Part shown: positions 1 to 8,500 of the stretch, piece after piece
How positions within the stretch are numbered: the stretch's first letter is position 1
Layout: every line of letters starts with the position of its first letter
Assembly: GCA_021823605.1 (NCBI GenBank)
Contig: JAKANV010000005.1
Span: 1-19,472, forward strand
DNA length: 19,472 nt
Source: a bacterium
GTDB taxonomy: Bacteria; Patescibacteriota; CPR2; UBA1875; JAJYID01
Direction of reading: 5' to 3'
Translations under genes and position numbers: made by a program
Notes under the pieces: generated by a model
The model's database searches: none
What the model was told of the DNA's origin: nothing
Seen by the model: the letters and a program-made list of their open reading frames with translations, nothing else

Positions 1-1
1 C

Positions 2-442
2 CGCTCAGAACCACGGTTCACCAACAACTTCTATGCGCCCCCACTCATCCAGGGAATCGAGATGGAGGACGACATCCACGAGGTCATGGGCCGTTGGAAT
101 AGCTTCCGAGGAAGAGTTCCTGATACTCTTTTCGCTGGAATGGCGCCGTACAACGCCATGGTCGGCTATATCAAGTCGCCCGATGTCAACTCCTTCATCC
201 ACGATGCGGTCCGCAGATACTGCTACACAGCCCAGGAGGAAAACAACACCGGCTTCGTCCTTCTGCGGAGCGACATGAAGGAGGCGGCCAAGGAAGATCC
301 TCGCCTGGAGGAAATCGTAGAAATGCTCGCGCCTCCCTGCTGGGAGAAGGGTATCTGCCACGAAACAATCCGGCAGTGTGGTCGCGACAGAAGTCCTGAA
401 GCAAGGGCAACCGAGGAGTACTTCGCAAGAAGAAGAGTCTAA
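2..442 (+). CDS. Hypothetical protein, 5' end outside the window
   Basis: The reading frame is open from the first complete codon of the window (beginning RSEPRFTNNF) to a TAA at 440-442, giving at least 146 residues, so the gene very probably starts upstream. An internal ATG at 62 would give 126 residues, but no good ribosome binding site precedes it. The protein is soluble-looking and mixed alpha/beta, with an acidic helical stretch near KEDPRLEEIVEML and a Cys/Arg-rich C-terminus ending in RRRV. I recognise no family. G+C is visibly higher than in the neighbouring minus-strand operon, and an intrinsic terminator follows 34 nt downstream. It converges on the dCMP deaminase gene. It is a real gene by frame length, codon pattern and terminator; its function is unknown. 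Confidence 0.6.
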   Translation, partial: RSEPRFTNNFYAPPLIQGIEMEDDIHEVMGRWNSFRGRVPDTLFAGMAPYNAMVGYIKSPDVNSFIHDAVRRYCYTAQEENNTGFVLLRSDMKEAAKEDPRLEEIVEMLAPPCWEKGICHETIRQCGRDRSPEARATEEYFARRRV

Positions 443-475
443 TCTCGCTGTATCCAGCTTCTCCCTGCAAAACCC

Positions 476-514
476 AAAGGGAGCGTCGTCCCGGCGCTCC
501 CTTTCTTCTTTTTA
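476..514 (+). terminator. Intrinsic terminator, possibly bidirectional
   Basis: A perfect 10-bp stem AAAGGGAGCG / CGCTCCCTTT (476-485 with 495-504) has a 9-nt loop and is followed by a T-rich run to about 513. It ends the plus-strand gene at 442. Read on the minus strand it lies just after the dCMP deaminase stop at 527 and is followed by a weaker T run, so it may also end the long minus-strand operon. Confidence 0.85.
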
Positions 515-526
515 TATTACTTAGGT

Positions 527-985
527 TTAAGCCGGCTCTGCCACAACCCGGAACTTTATTCCCGCATCTTTAAATAAATTTTCAAATTCTTTATCTGGAT
601 AGTGCGTAGCGCAGACAAATTCCTTAATCCTCGCATTAGTTAAAATCTTGGCGCAGATAATACATGGAGAGTGTGTGCAATAAACAGTCGAGCCCTCTAT
701 TTTACCGCCATGTAAGGCCGCCTGGATAACCGCATTCTGCTCCGCATGTATCGCCCGGCAAACTTCGTGCTTTGTTCCAGAAGCTATTCTCTGCTGATCC
801 CGAAGGCATCCTAGCTCTAAACAATCCTTGACTCCAGCGGCAGCACCATTATAACCAGTGGAAACAATGTGTTTGTCTTTTACTATCACAGCACCGACAT
901 TATGCCGTCTGCAGGTTGCCCTTTCCCCGACAACCTTGGCAATCTTCAAAAAATATTCATCTAAATCAGGTCTCTTTTTCTTCAT
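527..985 (-). CDS. dCMP deaminase (ComEB-type cytidine/deoxycytidylate deaminase)
   Basis: The 152-residue product fits zinc-dependent deoxycytidylate deaminase (dCMP to dUMP), which supplies the substrate of thymidylate synthase in the cytoplasm. The zinc-site signature is complete: H80-A-E82, with E82 as the proton shuttle, and P107-C108-x-x-C111. The family-typical GCLRD (59-63) and CRAIHAE (76-82) blocks are present, and the length is normal. The ATG at 985 lies 5 nt past the stop of the PBP2 gene; that TAG stop forms part of an AGGT Shine-Dalgarno-like sequence, so translation is probably coupled. It is the last gene of the long minus-strand operon. A homologous domain forms the C-terminal half of the fusion protein at 13739. 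ComEB-like and phage-like dCMP deaminases cannot be separated by eye. Confidence 0.93.
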   Translation of the reverse strand: MKKKRPDLDEYFLKIAKVVGERATCRRHNVGAVIVKDKHIVSTGYNGAAAGVKDCLELGCLRDQQRIASGTKHEVCRAIHAEQNAVIQAALHGGKIEGSTVYCTHSPCIICAKILTNARIKEFVCATHYPDKEFENLFKDAGIKFRVVAEPA

Positions 986-990
986 ATTAC

Positions 991-2931
991 CTACTTTCTA
1001 CCTCCAAAATACCACTGGTAAACCTCTTTTGCAATTGGCACCGCCGTCACGTCACCACCACCTGAACCCTCAACTAATATAATCAAAGCAATCTTTGGAC
1101 TATCGGATGGCGCAAACGAGGTAAACCATCCGTGATATGCTTTCATATCCGGCCCAAACTGTGCCGTTCCTGTTTTGCCCGAAACTTCAACTGGTAACGT
1201 TTTTAATGACTGGGCACTTCCAGCAACTACAGTCTGTCGCATACCGCGCTTTATGATATCAATGTTGGCAGGAGAAATGAATCCCTGATTTGCAATCTCA
1301 GGTTTTTTAATGTCTATAACCTTATCATTTTCATCAACAACTTCACTAACAAAGTGTGGTTTATAAAGAGTTCCGCCATTTGCTATAGCACATGTTGCAT
1401 TCGCTATTTGAAGGGGAGTTACTAAAAGATCACCCTGCCCGATGGCCATATGATATGTATCACCAAGAAACCAATCTTCATTTTTTACTTTCTCTTTCCA
1501 TGTCGGATCTGGGATTGAACCTTTGCTCTCACCGGCTATATCCAACCCCGTTTCTTTGTCGAAACCAAAAAGGTCGAGATAATGTTTAATCAGGTCTGGA
1601 CCCAAACCCTGAATGCCCCCATATCCACCGCCAATCGCGTAGAAAAATGTGTTTACGGATTCTGCAATCGCTTTTACCACATTGGTAATACCGTGTCCGC
1701 CTGCTTTCCAGTCCGGAAAAGTCCATTCTCCGACTTTAATCCCGCCAGTGGAGTTAACAGTGGAACTTTCTGTAATTGTTCCTTGCTGAAGAGCGCCGGC
1801 AGCGACGAAAGGCTTAATAACAGAACCCGATGGATACTCACCGGATATTCCTCTTGCCAAGAGCGGATTGTCCTTATCATTTAAAAGCTTATTATAATCC
1901 GCTCCTGATATTCCTTTTGAAAAAAGATTGTTATCATAGGTCGGAATATCGACGTAAGCCAGGATTCCGCCCGTTTGCGGGTCCATGGCTATTGCCGTCG
2001 CCTTAGTCGCCTTGACGGATGCCATCACTTTTTTCATGCTATCCGCTAGTTTTTGTTCTAACCCGTAATCTATTGATAAAACCAAACTATTGCCCAACTG
2101 TGGCTCCTGCGTTCCTAGGAACTTAACAATCTTACCGGTTGAATCGACCTCATATCTCTGGCTACCATCTTTACCTTTTAAAGTATCTTCATATGACTTC
2201 TCCAGCCCCGTTTTCCCGATGTAATCAGTGAGCATATACTCACCTTTTTTATCCTTTAGCTCATCCTCGCTAATACGTCCGACATATCCCAATGCGTGGG
2301 AAAGTAGTCCGCCATCCAAATATTCACGGATGGGACTTACATTAACGTTAACTCCCTTTAGCATTTTAGATGAAACTATAAAGGAATCATCTTTTGAAAT
2401 ATTATCCTTAATGAGTACCGGCTGAGTATAGCTCGAGCCCTTTTCTCCAATCATTTTTTGAATATCCGCAGCCGGAATAGCCAAATCTTTGGAGAGTTCA
2501 TTAATGATATTTTCCTTGTCGGCCTTTTCTTTCGGTAAATCTATCGGAATAACAGCAACCTCATAGCTCGGGGTATTTTTTACGAGCTTGACATGATTAG
2601 CATCATAAATAATTCCGCGTGGCGCACGAATCAAATTACCACGATTACGGTTGCTCTCAGCCAATATTCTGTTGTCATTGCCATGAAAAAGCTGCAAATA
2701 TCCTATTCTACCAATCATTAACATAAAAAGTAGAAAGCAGGCCGTACCGATAAGCATAAAGGGCTTGATATTTCTTTCGCTTTCTATCTTCGGCGCTTCC
2801 CTGTCCGCTGACATTATGTGATGAATCCATTTCTCACTATCTCTAGTGCCAGACTCACTCAAACGCCACTTCTTGCTTCCCTCTTCAAGACCAACCAGCT
2901 TCTTAAAGATGTCTTTTCTCCCCTTTTTCAT
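991..2931 (-). CDS. mrdA: Penicillin-binding protein 2, peptidoglycan transpeptidase of the elongasome
   Basis: The 646-residue class B penicillin-binding protein cross-links peptidoglycan during rod elongation. A cytoplasmic N-terminus of about 56 residues, long and charged for the family, precedes one transmembrane helix (about 57-79). The PBP dimerisation domain follows (APRGIIYD at 103-110), then the transpeptidase domain from about 280. Catalytic motifs are intact: S370-V-I-K373, S425-V-N427 and K586-T-G588. The ATG overlaps the mreD stop as ATGA, so translation is coupled. The mreBCD-mrdA order is the classical elongasome arrangement, but rodA, its usual glycosyltransferase partner, does not follow; a dCMP deaminase gene does. 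PBP2 rather than the septal PBP3 is inferred from this context. Confidence 0.95.
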   Translation of the reverse strand: MKKGRKDIFKKLVGLEEGSKKWRLSESGTRDSEKWIHHIMSADREAPKIESERNIKPFMLIGTACFLLFMLMIGRIGYLQLFHGNDNRILAESNRNRGNLIRAPRGIIYDANHVKLVKNTPSYEVAVIPIDLPKEKADKENIINELSKDLAIPAADIQKMIGEKGSSYTQPVLIKDNISKDDSFIVSSKMLKGVNVNVSPIREYLDGGLLSHALGYVGRISEDELKDKKGEYMLTDYIGKTGLEKSYEDTLKGKDGSQRYEVDSTGKIVKFLGTQEPQLGNSLVLSIDYGLEQKLADSMKKVMASVKATKATAIAMDPQTGGILAYVDIPTYDNNLFSKGISGADYNKLLNDKDNPLLARGISGEYPSGSVIKPFVAAGALQQGTITESSTVNSTGGIKVGEWTFPDWKAGGHGITNVVKAIAESVNTFFYAIGGGYGGIQGLGPDLIKHYLDLFGFDKETGLDIAGESKGSIPDPTWKEKVKNEDWFLGDTYHMAIGQGDLLVTPLQIANATCAIANGGTLYKPHFVSEVVDENDKVIDIKKPEIANQGFISPANIDIIKRGMRQTVVAGSAQSLKTLPVEVSGKTGTAQFGPDMKAYHGWFTSFAPSDSPKIALIILVEGSGGGDVTAVPIAKEVYQWYFGGRK

Positions 2932-3434
2932 CTGCCCATCCTCACATCAGCTTTTTTCTCTTCCCACTCAAACAGTTTCCTTAAGAGCGGAAATGTTATG
3001 ACGAAGAAACCAACGGTTATAGCAACTTGTTCTAATGTAAAAATTATTCCGGATAATGCAAAGCTTTTTGCCTGAAAAGAAAGCGTAAGCCAAAATGTTA
3101 CATAAAATATTAAAGAAACCACACTCATCACTGTTATACTCAGGGGGGCCGTAACGTTCGAGTGATCTTCCTTCACAAATAAACTAGCCGCGAACACGGT
3201 TAACATAAATATAGCGGTGTGTATGCCAAATGGTCCACCAGATAATGAATCTATGATAAGACCGAAAGCGAAGGCAAATGCATATGCCTCATAGGTCCTT
3301 CGATAAAGAGCTATAGAAACCATCAGAATTAATATCATGTTTGGGACTAAACCCAAAATGTCGAATCTCCCCAAAAGGCTAGACTGGAGATATGCAGTAA
3401 CGATAAAGATAAATATGTTTATTGCGATTATCAT
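2928..3434 (-). CDS. mreD: Rod shape-determining protein MreD
   Basis: The 168-residue very hydrophobic protein has about five predicted membrane segments (roughly 1-20, 28-46, 50-65, 70-88, 98-125 and a last one near 132-152, with some uncertainty). It matches MreD in size, hydropathy and position between mreC and the PBP2 gene. MreD is an inner-membrane component of the Rod complex that interacts with MreC. GPFGIH (67-72) sits in the typical loop after a membrane helix. The ATG start at 3434 has only a weak ribosome binding site, and the 38-nt gap to mreC is the largest in this operon. The TGA stop overlaps the next gene's ATG, which shows that TGA is a stop codon here. Sequence conservation in MreD is low, so context carries much of the call. 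Confidence 0.88.
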   Translation of the reverse strand: MIIAINIFIFIVTAYLQSSLLGRFDILGLVPNMILILMVSIALYRRTYEAYAFAFAFGLIIDSLSGGPFGIHTAIFMLTVFAASLFVKEDHSNVTAPLSITVMSVVSLIFYVTFWLTLSFQAKSFALSGIIFTLEQVAITVGFFVITFPLLRKLFEWEEKKADVRMGR

Positions 3435-3472
3435 AATTGATTTGGTGAGTCAACAAAGGAAGGCTCTTCCTA

Positions 3473-4264
3473 TTAATTTTTTATAATCTGGATTCTCTCT
3501 AGAGCCTTGAAGTTAACAAAGGTCCTAAGCGATGCGGACTGAAATATAGAGTTGTTCTTTTTTGTAATGCTTTCAACTTTTCCAATCATCAAACCTTTCG
3601 GATATTCACCACCCAAGCCTGAGGTCACGATGACCTCTCCCTTTTTCAGATCAGTTTCTTGTGGAATTTGAGTCATCTGAAGCCCATTACCAATCTGACC
3701 CTGAACCAATCCCGTCGCATCAATAGTAGTCATCATACCTGGTAGGGTGCTCAATGGGTCTGTAATCAAGAGTATCTTTGAAGTTGTGGTATAAACATCA
3801 GTTACTTTCCCTATCAAAAACCCCTCGCTTGTGGCAACCATGTTGGTTCTGACGCCATCATTTGAGCCCTTATTTATGACTATCGTGTCACGAATGTTTG
3901 TCGGGTCAAAAAATGAAATTTCCGCAGGGATAGTGCTAAAACCACTATCATTTTTAAACCCAAGTTCCCTTTTTAAAGCTTCATTTTCCTTTTCGTTCAC
4001 TGTCATTCTGGCATTTTCTGACTCGAGACTATTGATTTGGGACCTTAGCTCCTTATTCTCTTTTTGAAGATTGCCAATATTCCCTAGGTTTGAGAAAAAA
4101 TCTTTCACTCCGCCTGTCGAGTTAGCAAAAACCATACCCACCGGTGAGAAAACTTTGGTTATACCCGAGTCTACCGAAGAAAAAGAACCTTTCGACTTAA
4201 AAAAAAGTAAACTGAAAATGATTATTAGGATGCTGAAGAATATTAGAAATGATATCTTTTTCAT
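3473..4264 (-). CDS. mreC: Rod shape-determining protein MreC
   Basis: The 263-residue bitopic protein has one N-terminal transmembrane helix (about 4-22), a coiled coil (about 66-101, rich in Lys, Glu, Asn and Leu), then the paired beta-barrel region of MreC (about 110-263) with VINKGSNDGV (133-142) and a later SGLGGEYPKG block. MreC forms extracytoplasmic filaments that activate PBP2/RodA and link MreB to peptidoglycan synthesis. It begins 2 nt after the mreB stop, so the two are translationally coupled. Length and domain order are normal for the family. Confidence 0.95.
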   Translation of the reverse strand: MKKISFLIFFSILIIIFSLLFFKSKGSFSSVDSGITKVFSPVGMVFANSTGGVKDFFSNLGNIGNLQKENKELRSQINSLESENARMTVNEKENEALKRELGFKNDSGFSTIPAEISFFDPTNIRDTIVINKGSNDGVRTNMVATSEGFLIGKVTDVYTTTSKILLITDPLSTLPGMMTTIDATGLVQGQIGNGLQMTQIPQETDLKKGEVIVTSGLGGEYPKGLMIGKVESITKKNNSIFQSASLRTFVNFKALERIQIIKN

Positions 4265-4266
4265 TT

Positions 4267-5322
4267 TTATACCTTAGGTGACTTTTCATACTGAGTCGTT
4301 ACCAGAACTTGCTTCAATGACTCAATATCTTCAAGAACCAAACCCGTCCCGCGTACCACACTTGTTAAGGGATCATCGGAAATATGCACCGGCATCTTTG
4401 TATGCATCGCCAAAAGTTTATCAAGCCCACGCAAAAGTCCGCCACCCCCGGCTAAGATGATTCCTCTATCCATAATATCTGCCACAAGTTCCGGTGGGGT
4501 TTCCTCAACCGTCATTTTTACGGCGTCAACTATCGAAGCAATCGACTTACCCATCGCTTTTCTGACATTATCGCTCATTATAGTTATTGATTTCGGAAGA
4601 CCGGTCACAAGATCTCGTCCTCTCATAGTTGCTTCCAACTTTTCATCACTCGGGTAGGCACTTCCAATGGCAATCTTAATTTCCTCAGCCGTTCTTTCAC
4701 CTAGTAACAAATTGTATTCGTCTCTGGCAAACTGAATAATGTCATCATTAAGCTCGTCACCAGCGATTCGGAGTGACCTGGCAGCCACTATTCCGCCAAG
4801 AGAAATTACCGCAACTTCAGTCGTTCCACCACCGATATCAACAATCATACTGCCAGCCGGCTCCTGTACGGGAAGTCTAGCTCCGATAGCTGCCGCCATT
4901 GGCTCTTCAATCAGAAATGCCTGCCTTGCTCCAGCATTCGTGGCCGCATCCTCCACCGCACGCTTTTCAACTTCGGTAACACCCGACGGGATACCGATAA
5001 CCACCCTCGGACGGGGAAACAGTGTGAAACTTTCTTTGTGTACTTTATCAATGAAGTACTTGAGCATCTGCTCTGTAATCTCAAAGTCACTAACCACTCC
5101 GTCAACAAGCGGACGGGTAGCAACTATGTTTGCAGGTGTTCGACCAACCATTTTCTTTGCTTCATCACCAATAGCTAGGATTTGCTTGGTTTTGATATTT
5201 AATGCCACCACAGACGGCTCATTTATAACAATGCCCTTGCCCTTTACATACACAAGAGTATTGGCCGTACCAAGGTCAATCCCTACATCATGACTAAAAT
5301 ATCCGAAAAATTTATTTAACAT
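4267..5322 (-). CDS. mreB: Rod shape-determining protein MreB, actin-like filament
   Basis: The 351-residue actin-fold ATPase polymerises on the inner membrane face and positions the elongation machinery. The phosphate-1 loop is DLGTANTLVY (16-25), the phosphate-2 loop is VDIGGGTTEV (161-170), and the adenosine-binding segment is AGGGGLLRG (291-299). The start NKFFGYFS resembles the membrane-contacting N-terminus of MreB, and the length is typical. The ATG at 5322 is preceded by TAGGAG with about 6 nt spacing and lies 8 nt after the proS stop. MreBCD with PBP2 implies a rod-shaped or at least laterally elongating cell. Confidence 0.97.
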   Translation of the reverse strand: MLNKFFGYFSHDVGIDLGTANTLVYVKGKGIVINEPSVVALNIKTKQILAIGDEAKKMVGRTPANIVATRPLVDGVVSDFEITEQMLKYFIDKVHKESFTLFPRPRVVIGIPSGVTEVEKRAVEDAATNAGARQAFLIEEPMAAAIGARLPVQEPAGSMIVDIGGGTTEVAVISLGGIVAARSLRIAGDELNDDIIQFARDEYNLLLGERTAEEIKIAIGSAYPSDEKLEATMRGRDLVTGLPKSITIMSDNVRKAMGKSIASIVDAVKMTVEETPPELVADIMDRGIILAGGGGLLRGLDKLLAMHTKMPVHISDDPLTSVVRGTGLVLEDIESLKQVLVTTQYEKSPKV

Positions 5323-5330
5323 TCATACTC

Positions 5331-6761
5331 CTAATATGCCTTGGCAAAATAAACCCACACTTTCGCTTCTTTCCCGCAAACAATACATTTTTTACCCTTG
5401 ATGTCCTTTTGGTCAAATGGTATGACCCTTGTTGTAGCTGTGGTTTCGTCTTTAACCTTTTGTTCACACTTACTGTCCTCACACCAAGGAGCAAGGGCAA
5501 AACCTTTTTTCACTTCTATAACTTTTTTCAAATCTTCATATGAACTTACTTCAAAAGTGTTTTCTGAAACAAACTTCTTAGCCATTTCAAGTAATGACTT
5601 TTTGAATTTCTCAAGTTCTTTGTCTGTATTGAATCCAGCCAATAAGATATTTGCCTTTTCTCTACCAATCCTAGATACTAGCGTAATTTTTTTCTCTTTT
5701 GCTTCCTTTGGGCCAACTTCAATTCTAAGCGGAACACCCTTAACTTCCCACTCATTAAATTTCCAACCCGGAGAATATTGGTCACGATCGTCTACTTTTA
5801 CGCGTATGCCTTTCGTCTTATCCTTAACTTTCTCAATATATTCAAGTACTTGTTTTTTATCCGCTGCGTCCTTGTAGATCGGAACGATGACTATCTGAAC
5901 CGGCGCAATGTCTGGAGGTAATACCAATCCCTTGTCGTCTCCGTGAGTTAATATCACTCCACCAATAGTTCTTGTCGACATACCCCAGCTTGATTGCCAA
6001 GCAAACTCTCTTTTCCCCCTTTCATCTTCAAATTGAATACCAAAAGGCTTAGAGAAGTTCTGGCCTAGATTATGCGAGGTTGCAGATTGAAGAGCCTTAC
6101 CATCCTTCAGTAAAGCCTCGCAAGATGTTGAGTATAGCGCCCCTGCAAATTTCTCTTTCTCGCTTTTTTTGCCTACATACATTGGTATACAAAGAATTTC
6201 TTCAAAAAATTTACGATATTCCTCAAGCCTACCAAGTGCCAGTTCATCAGTTTCCTTTTCTGTCGCCAGGACACTATGGCCTTCCTGCCATAAAAATTCT
6301 GTTGTTCGGATAAATGGTTTTGTTTTCTTTTCCCAACGAACAACATTACACCACTGATTTACATGATATGGAAGATCCCGGTAAGAGCTAATCCATTTAG
6401 AAAATGCATCATACATAATGGTTTCTGAAGTTGGACGAACCACAACTTTTTCTGTCAATTTTTCACCGCCAGCGTATGTAACCACAGCAAGTTCGGGGGA
6501 AAATCCTTTCACGTGTTCTTTCTCTTTTTTTAGAAAGCCCTCTGGGATGAAAATAGGAAAATAACCGTTTGCGATACCCTTGCTTTTAATTCTCTTGTCG
6601 AAAATGGCTTGGATATTTTCCCATATAGCATATCCGTAAGGTTTGATAATCATGGTTCCTTTAACTGGACCATAGTCAACAAGATCTGCTACCCTTACAA
6701 CATCGGTATACCATTTTGAGAAATTTTCACTTTGTTTTGTAATTTTTTCTGGTGATTTCAT
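5331..6761 (-). CDS. proS: Prolyl-tRNA synthetase, archaeal/eukaryal type
   Basis: The 476-residue class II aminoacyl-tRNA synthetase attaches proline to tRNA-Pro. It is the short archaeal/eukaryal form, without the large editing insertion of standard bacterial ProRS. Motif-2-like RWEKKTKPFIRTTEFLWQEG spans 142-161 and motif-3-like GMSTRTIGG spans 260-268. An HGDDKGLVLPP block follows, then an anticodon-binding domain from about 287. The C-terminal zinc-domain cysteines C427, C432, C459 and C462 are present, and the chain ends FAKAY with the terminal Tyr typical of this form. It sits between rseP and mreB. proS after rseP is a common bacterial order, so an archaeal-type enzyme occupies the usual bacterial position. 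Confidence 0.95.
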   Translation of the reverse strand: MKSPEKITKQSENFSKWYTDVVRVADLVDYGPVKGTMIIKPYGYAIWENIQAIFDKRIKSKGIANGYFPIFIPEGFLKKEKEHVKGFSPELAVVTYAGGEKLTEKVVVRPTSETIMYDAFSKWISSYRDLPYHVNQWCNVVRWEKKTKPFIRTTEFLWQEGHSVLATEKETDELALGRLEEYRKFFEEILCIPMYVGKKSEKEKFAGALYSTSCEALLKDGKALQSATSHNLGQNFSKPFGIQFEDERGKREFAWQSSWGMSTRTIGGVILTHGDDKGLVLPPDIAPVQIVIVPIYKDAADKKQVLEYIEKVKDKTKGIRVKVDDRDQYSPGWKFNEWEVKGVPLRIEVGPKEAKEKKITLVSRIGREKANILLAGFNTDKELEKFKKSLLEMAKKFVSENTFEVSSYEDLKKVIEVKKGFALAPWCEDSKCEQKVKDETTATTRVIPFDQKDIKGKKCIVCGKEAKVWVYFAKAY

Positions 6762-6774
6762 TTTTATAATTTAA

Positions 6775-7908
6775 CTACTTCATAATAACAAATCTAAAGA
6801 TATCTTTGAAGGTGACTATGACCATCAAAAGAATTAATGCTCCGAATCCTGCAAACTGGATTATATTTTTCGTCTTGTTTGAGAATTTCTTTCTAAGAGC
6901 AGTTTCTATCAGGACTATGAGCGTATGACCGCCATCGAGCCCGGGGATTGGGATAATATTGAAAATACCAACTGCGATAGAAAGTACCGCAGCAAACTGA
7001 ATCAAGGCTGAGAAGCCCATTTGAGCGAAACTTCCTGTAATCACGAAGATTCCGATGGGACCGGCTACATTATCTGACACCTGAAAACTCATGATGAGTT
7101 TATCGAAAAGATCAATTACTCCCATGATAGTCAGATACATCATCCTCCCGAGTTCCTGCAAAGCAACTTTTGCTGCAATGAGCGGGGGGGCGCTGATTCT
7201 ACCTTGATTTTCGAGAACTACTCCAATTCGGTTAACTTCTACTTCCTTGTTCCCTACCTTTTGCTTTGATTTATAGGTAGTAATGGTTTTTTCTATGCTT
7301 TTACCATTTCTGTCTACAACCACGTTGACCGATACGGGCTGGTCTTTAGCTTTGTCTGATTTATTTTGAATAACACTGAGAATTTCAGGACTTTCGTTGA
7401 CAACGAGTCCGTCAACTTTTTTGACAACATCACCTTTTATTAAACCTTGTTTCTCTGCTGGTGCATCTTTCTCAACAGTTGAGATGACAACTTTCATATT
7501 ATTTACAACCCCCTTGTGATCGGCCATTTCTGGTAATATTGGCTGCATGCCAAAAAGATATCCGCCAAAGAGTATAAACCAAGCCAAGACGAAGTTCAGG
7601 AAAACTCCAGCAAGCAAAATCATTATTTTTATATACGCAGGTTTTGAAGCGTAACTCGTCGGATCATCAGGGGCTGAGCCATCATCGCCGTGAATTTTTA
7701 CATATCCGCCAAGTGGAATAAGATTAATGGCATATGTCGTGTCACCTTTTTTCCTGCTCCAAAGCTTGGGCGGAAAACCAAAGGCGAATGAGTCAACCCT
7801 GACACCGCTTCTTTTGGCGGCAATGAAGTGCCCGAACTCATGAACAAAAATAATCAATGAAAAAACAAACAAGATTCCTATCACTGATATCAAAATTGCC
7901 AAATTCAC
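6775..7908 (-). CDS. rseP: Site-2 intramembrane metalloprotease RseP
   Basis: The 377-residue membrane zinc protease cleaves transmembrane substrates such as anti-sigma factors or remnant signal peptides. The HEFGH zinc motif (23-27) lies in the first membrane segment. A single PDZ domain spans about 140-210. The second catalytic motif NIIPIPGLDGGH (317-328) supplies the third zinc ligand, Asp325. Further membrane segments lie near 95-118 and 350-370. The start is GTG at 7908, 16 nt after frr, with AGGAAGGAG immediately upstream. In many bacteria uppS, cdsA and dxr lie between frr and rseP; here they are absent. No sigma-E-type system is visible, so the substrate is unknown. Confidence 0.95.
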   Translation of the reverse strand: MNLAILISVIGILFVFSLIIFVHEFGHFIAAKRSGVRVDSFAFGFPPKLWSRKKGDTTYAINLIPLGGYVKIHGDDGSAPDDPTSYASKPAYIKIMILLAGVFLNFVLAWFILFGGYLFGMQPILPEMADHKGVVNNMKVVISTVEKDAPAEKQGLIKGDVVKKVDGLVVNESPEILSVIQNKSDKAKDQPVSVNVVVDRNGKSIEKTITTYKSKQKVGNKEVEVNRIGVVLENQGRISAPPLIAAKVALQELGRMMYLTIMGVIDLFDKLIMSFQVSDNVAGPIGIFVITGSFAQMGFSALIQFAAVLSIAVGIFNIIPIPGLDGGHTLIVLIETALRKKFSNKTKNIIQFAGFGALILLMVIVTFKDIFRFVIMK

Positions 7909-7924
7909 GCTCCTTCCTGAAAAA

Positions 7925-8482
7925 TTAAATAGTCAGAAGTTCTTTCTCTTTTCTACTCAGGCTTTCTTCTATTTTCCCGTTATAAGTGTCTACCACCTTC
8001 TGCAACTGTTCTTCGCCATAATACATATCATCTTCGCCGATTTTCCCATCTGCTTTTGCCTTTTTTATAGCATTAAGTACATCTCCGCGAACATTACGAA
8101 CTGATATTTTGGCATTTTCCGCCTTTTCTTTTGCAATCTTCACAAACTCTTGCCGTCTTTCTTCTGTAAGTTCCGGCAAGTTTATCCTGATATTTTCACC
8201 TGTATTCACTGGGTTTAGTTTCATATCTGAGTCACGAATTGCTGACTCGATTTGTGAAATATTTGACTTATCCCAAGGCTGGATGAGAATAGACCTAGGC
8301 TCCGGAATGGAAATGTTTGCAACAGCCTTTATCGGACTTTTTGTTCCATACACATCCACCATAATACTATCCACAAGCGACACACTTGCCCGACCTGTGT
8401 GCAGTGCCGCCAGCTCTTCCTCCATTACTTCTACAGACTTTTGAAATTTCGGCTCAGCTTCTTTTATTAGTTCTTGTATCAT
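7925..8482 (-). CDS. frr: Ribosome recycling factor
   Basis: The 185-residue protein has the normal RRF length. With EF-G it splits post-termination ribosomes. Family blocks are clear: HTGRASVSLVDSI (28-40), IPEPRSILIQPWDKS (63-77), and the LNPVNTGENIRINLPELTEERR region that forms the long helical domain. ATG at 8482 has an AGAGGGA Shine-Dalgarno sequence. In the canonical order pyrH lies between tsf and frr; here frr begins only 18 nt after tsf. Confidence 0.97.
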   Translation of the reverse strand: MIQELIKEAEPKFQKSVEVMEEELAALHTGRASVSLVDSIMVDVYGTKSPIKAVANISIPEPRSILIQPWDKSNISQIESAIRDSDMKLNPVNTGENIRINLPELTEERRQEFVKIAKEKAENAKISVRNVRGDVLNAIKKAKADGKIGEDDMYYGEEQLQKVVDTYNGKIEESLSRKEKELLTI

Positions 8483-8500
8483 GAGTCCCTCTTTTCTAAT

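Noticed and set aside
4739..5293. A 184-codon plus-strand ORF opposite mreB
   Set aside because: It is a shadow of MreB, rich in Ser, Thr, Pro and Ile with no recognisable fold; MreB motifs are intact on the other strand.
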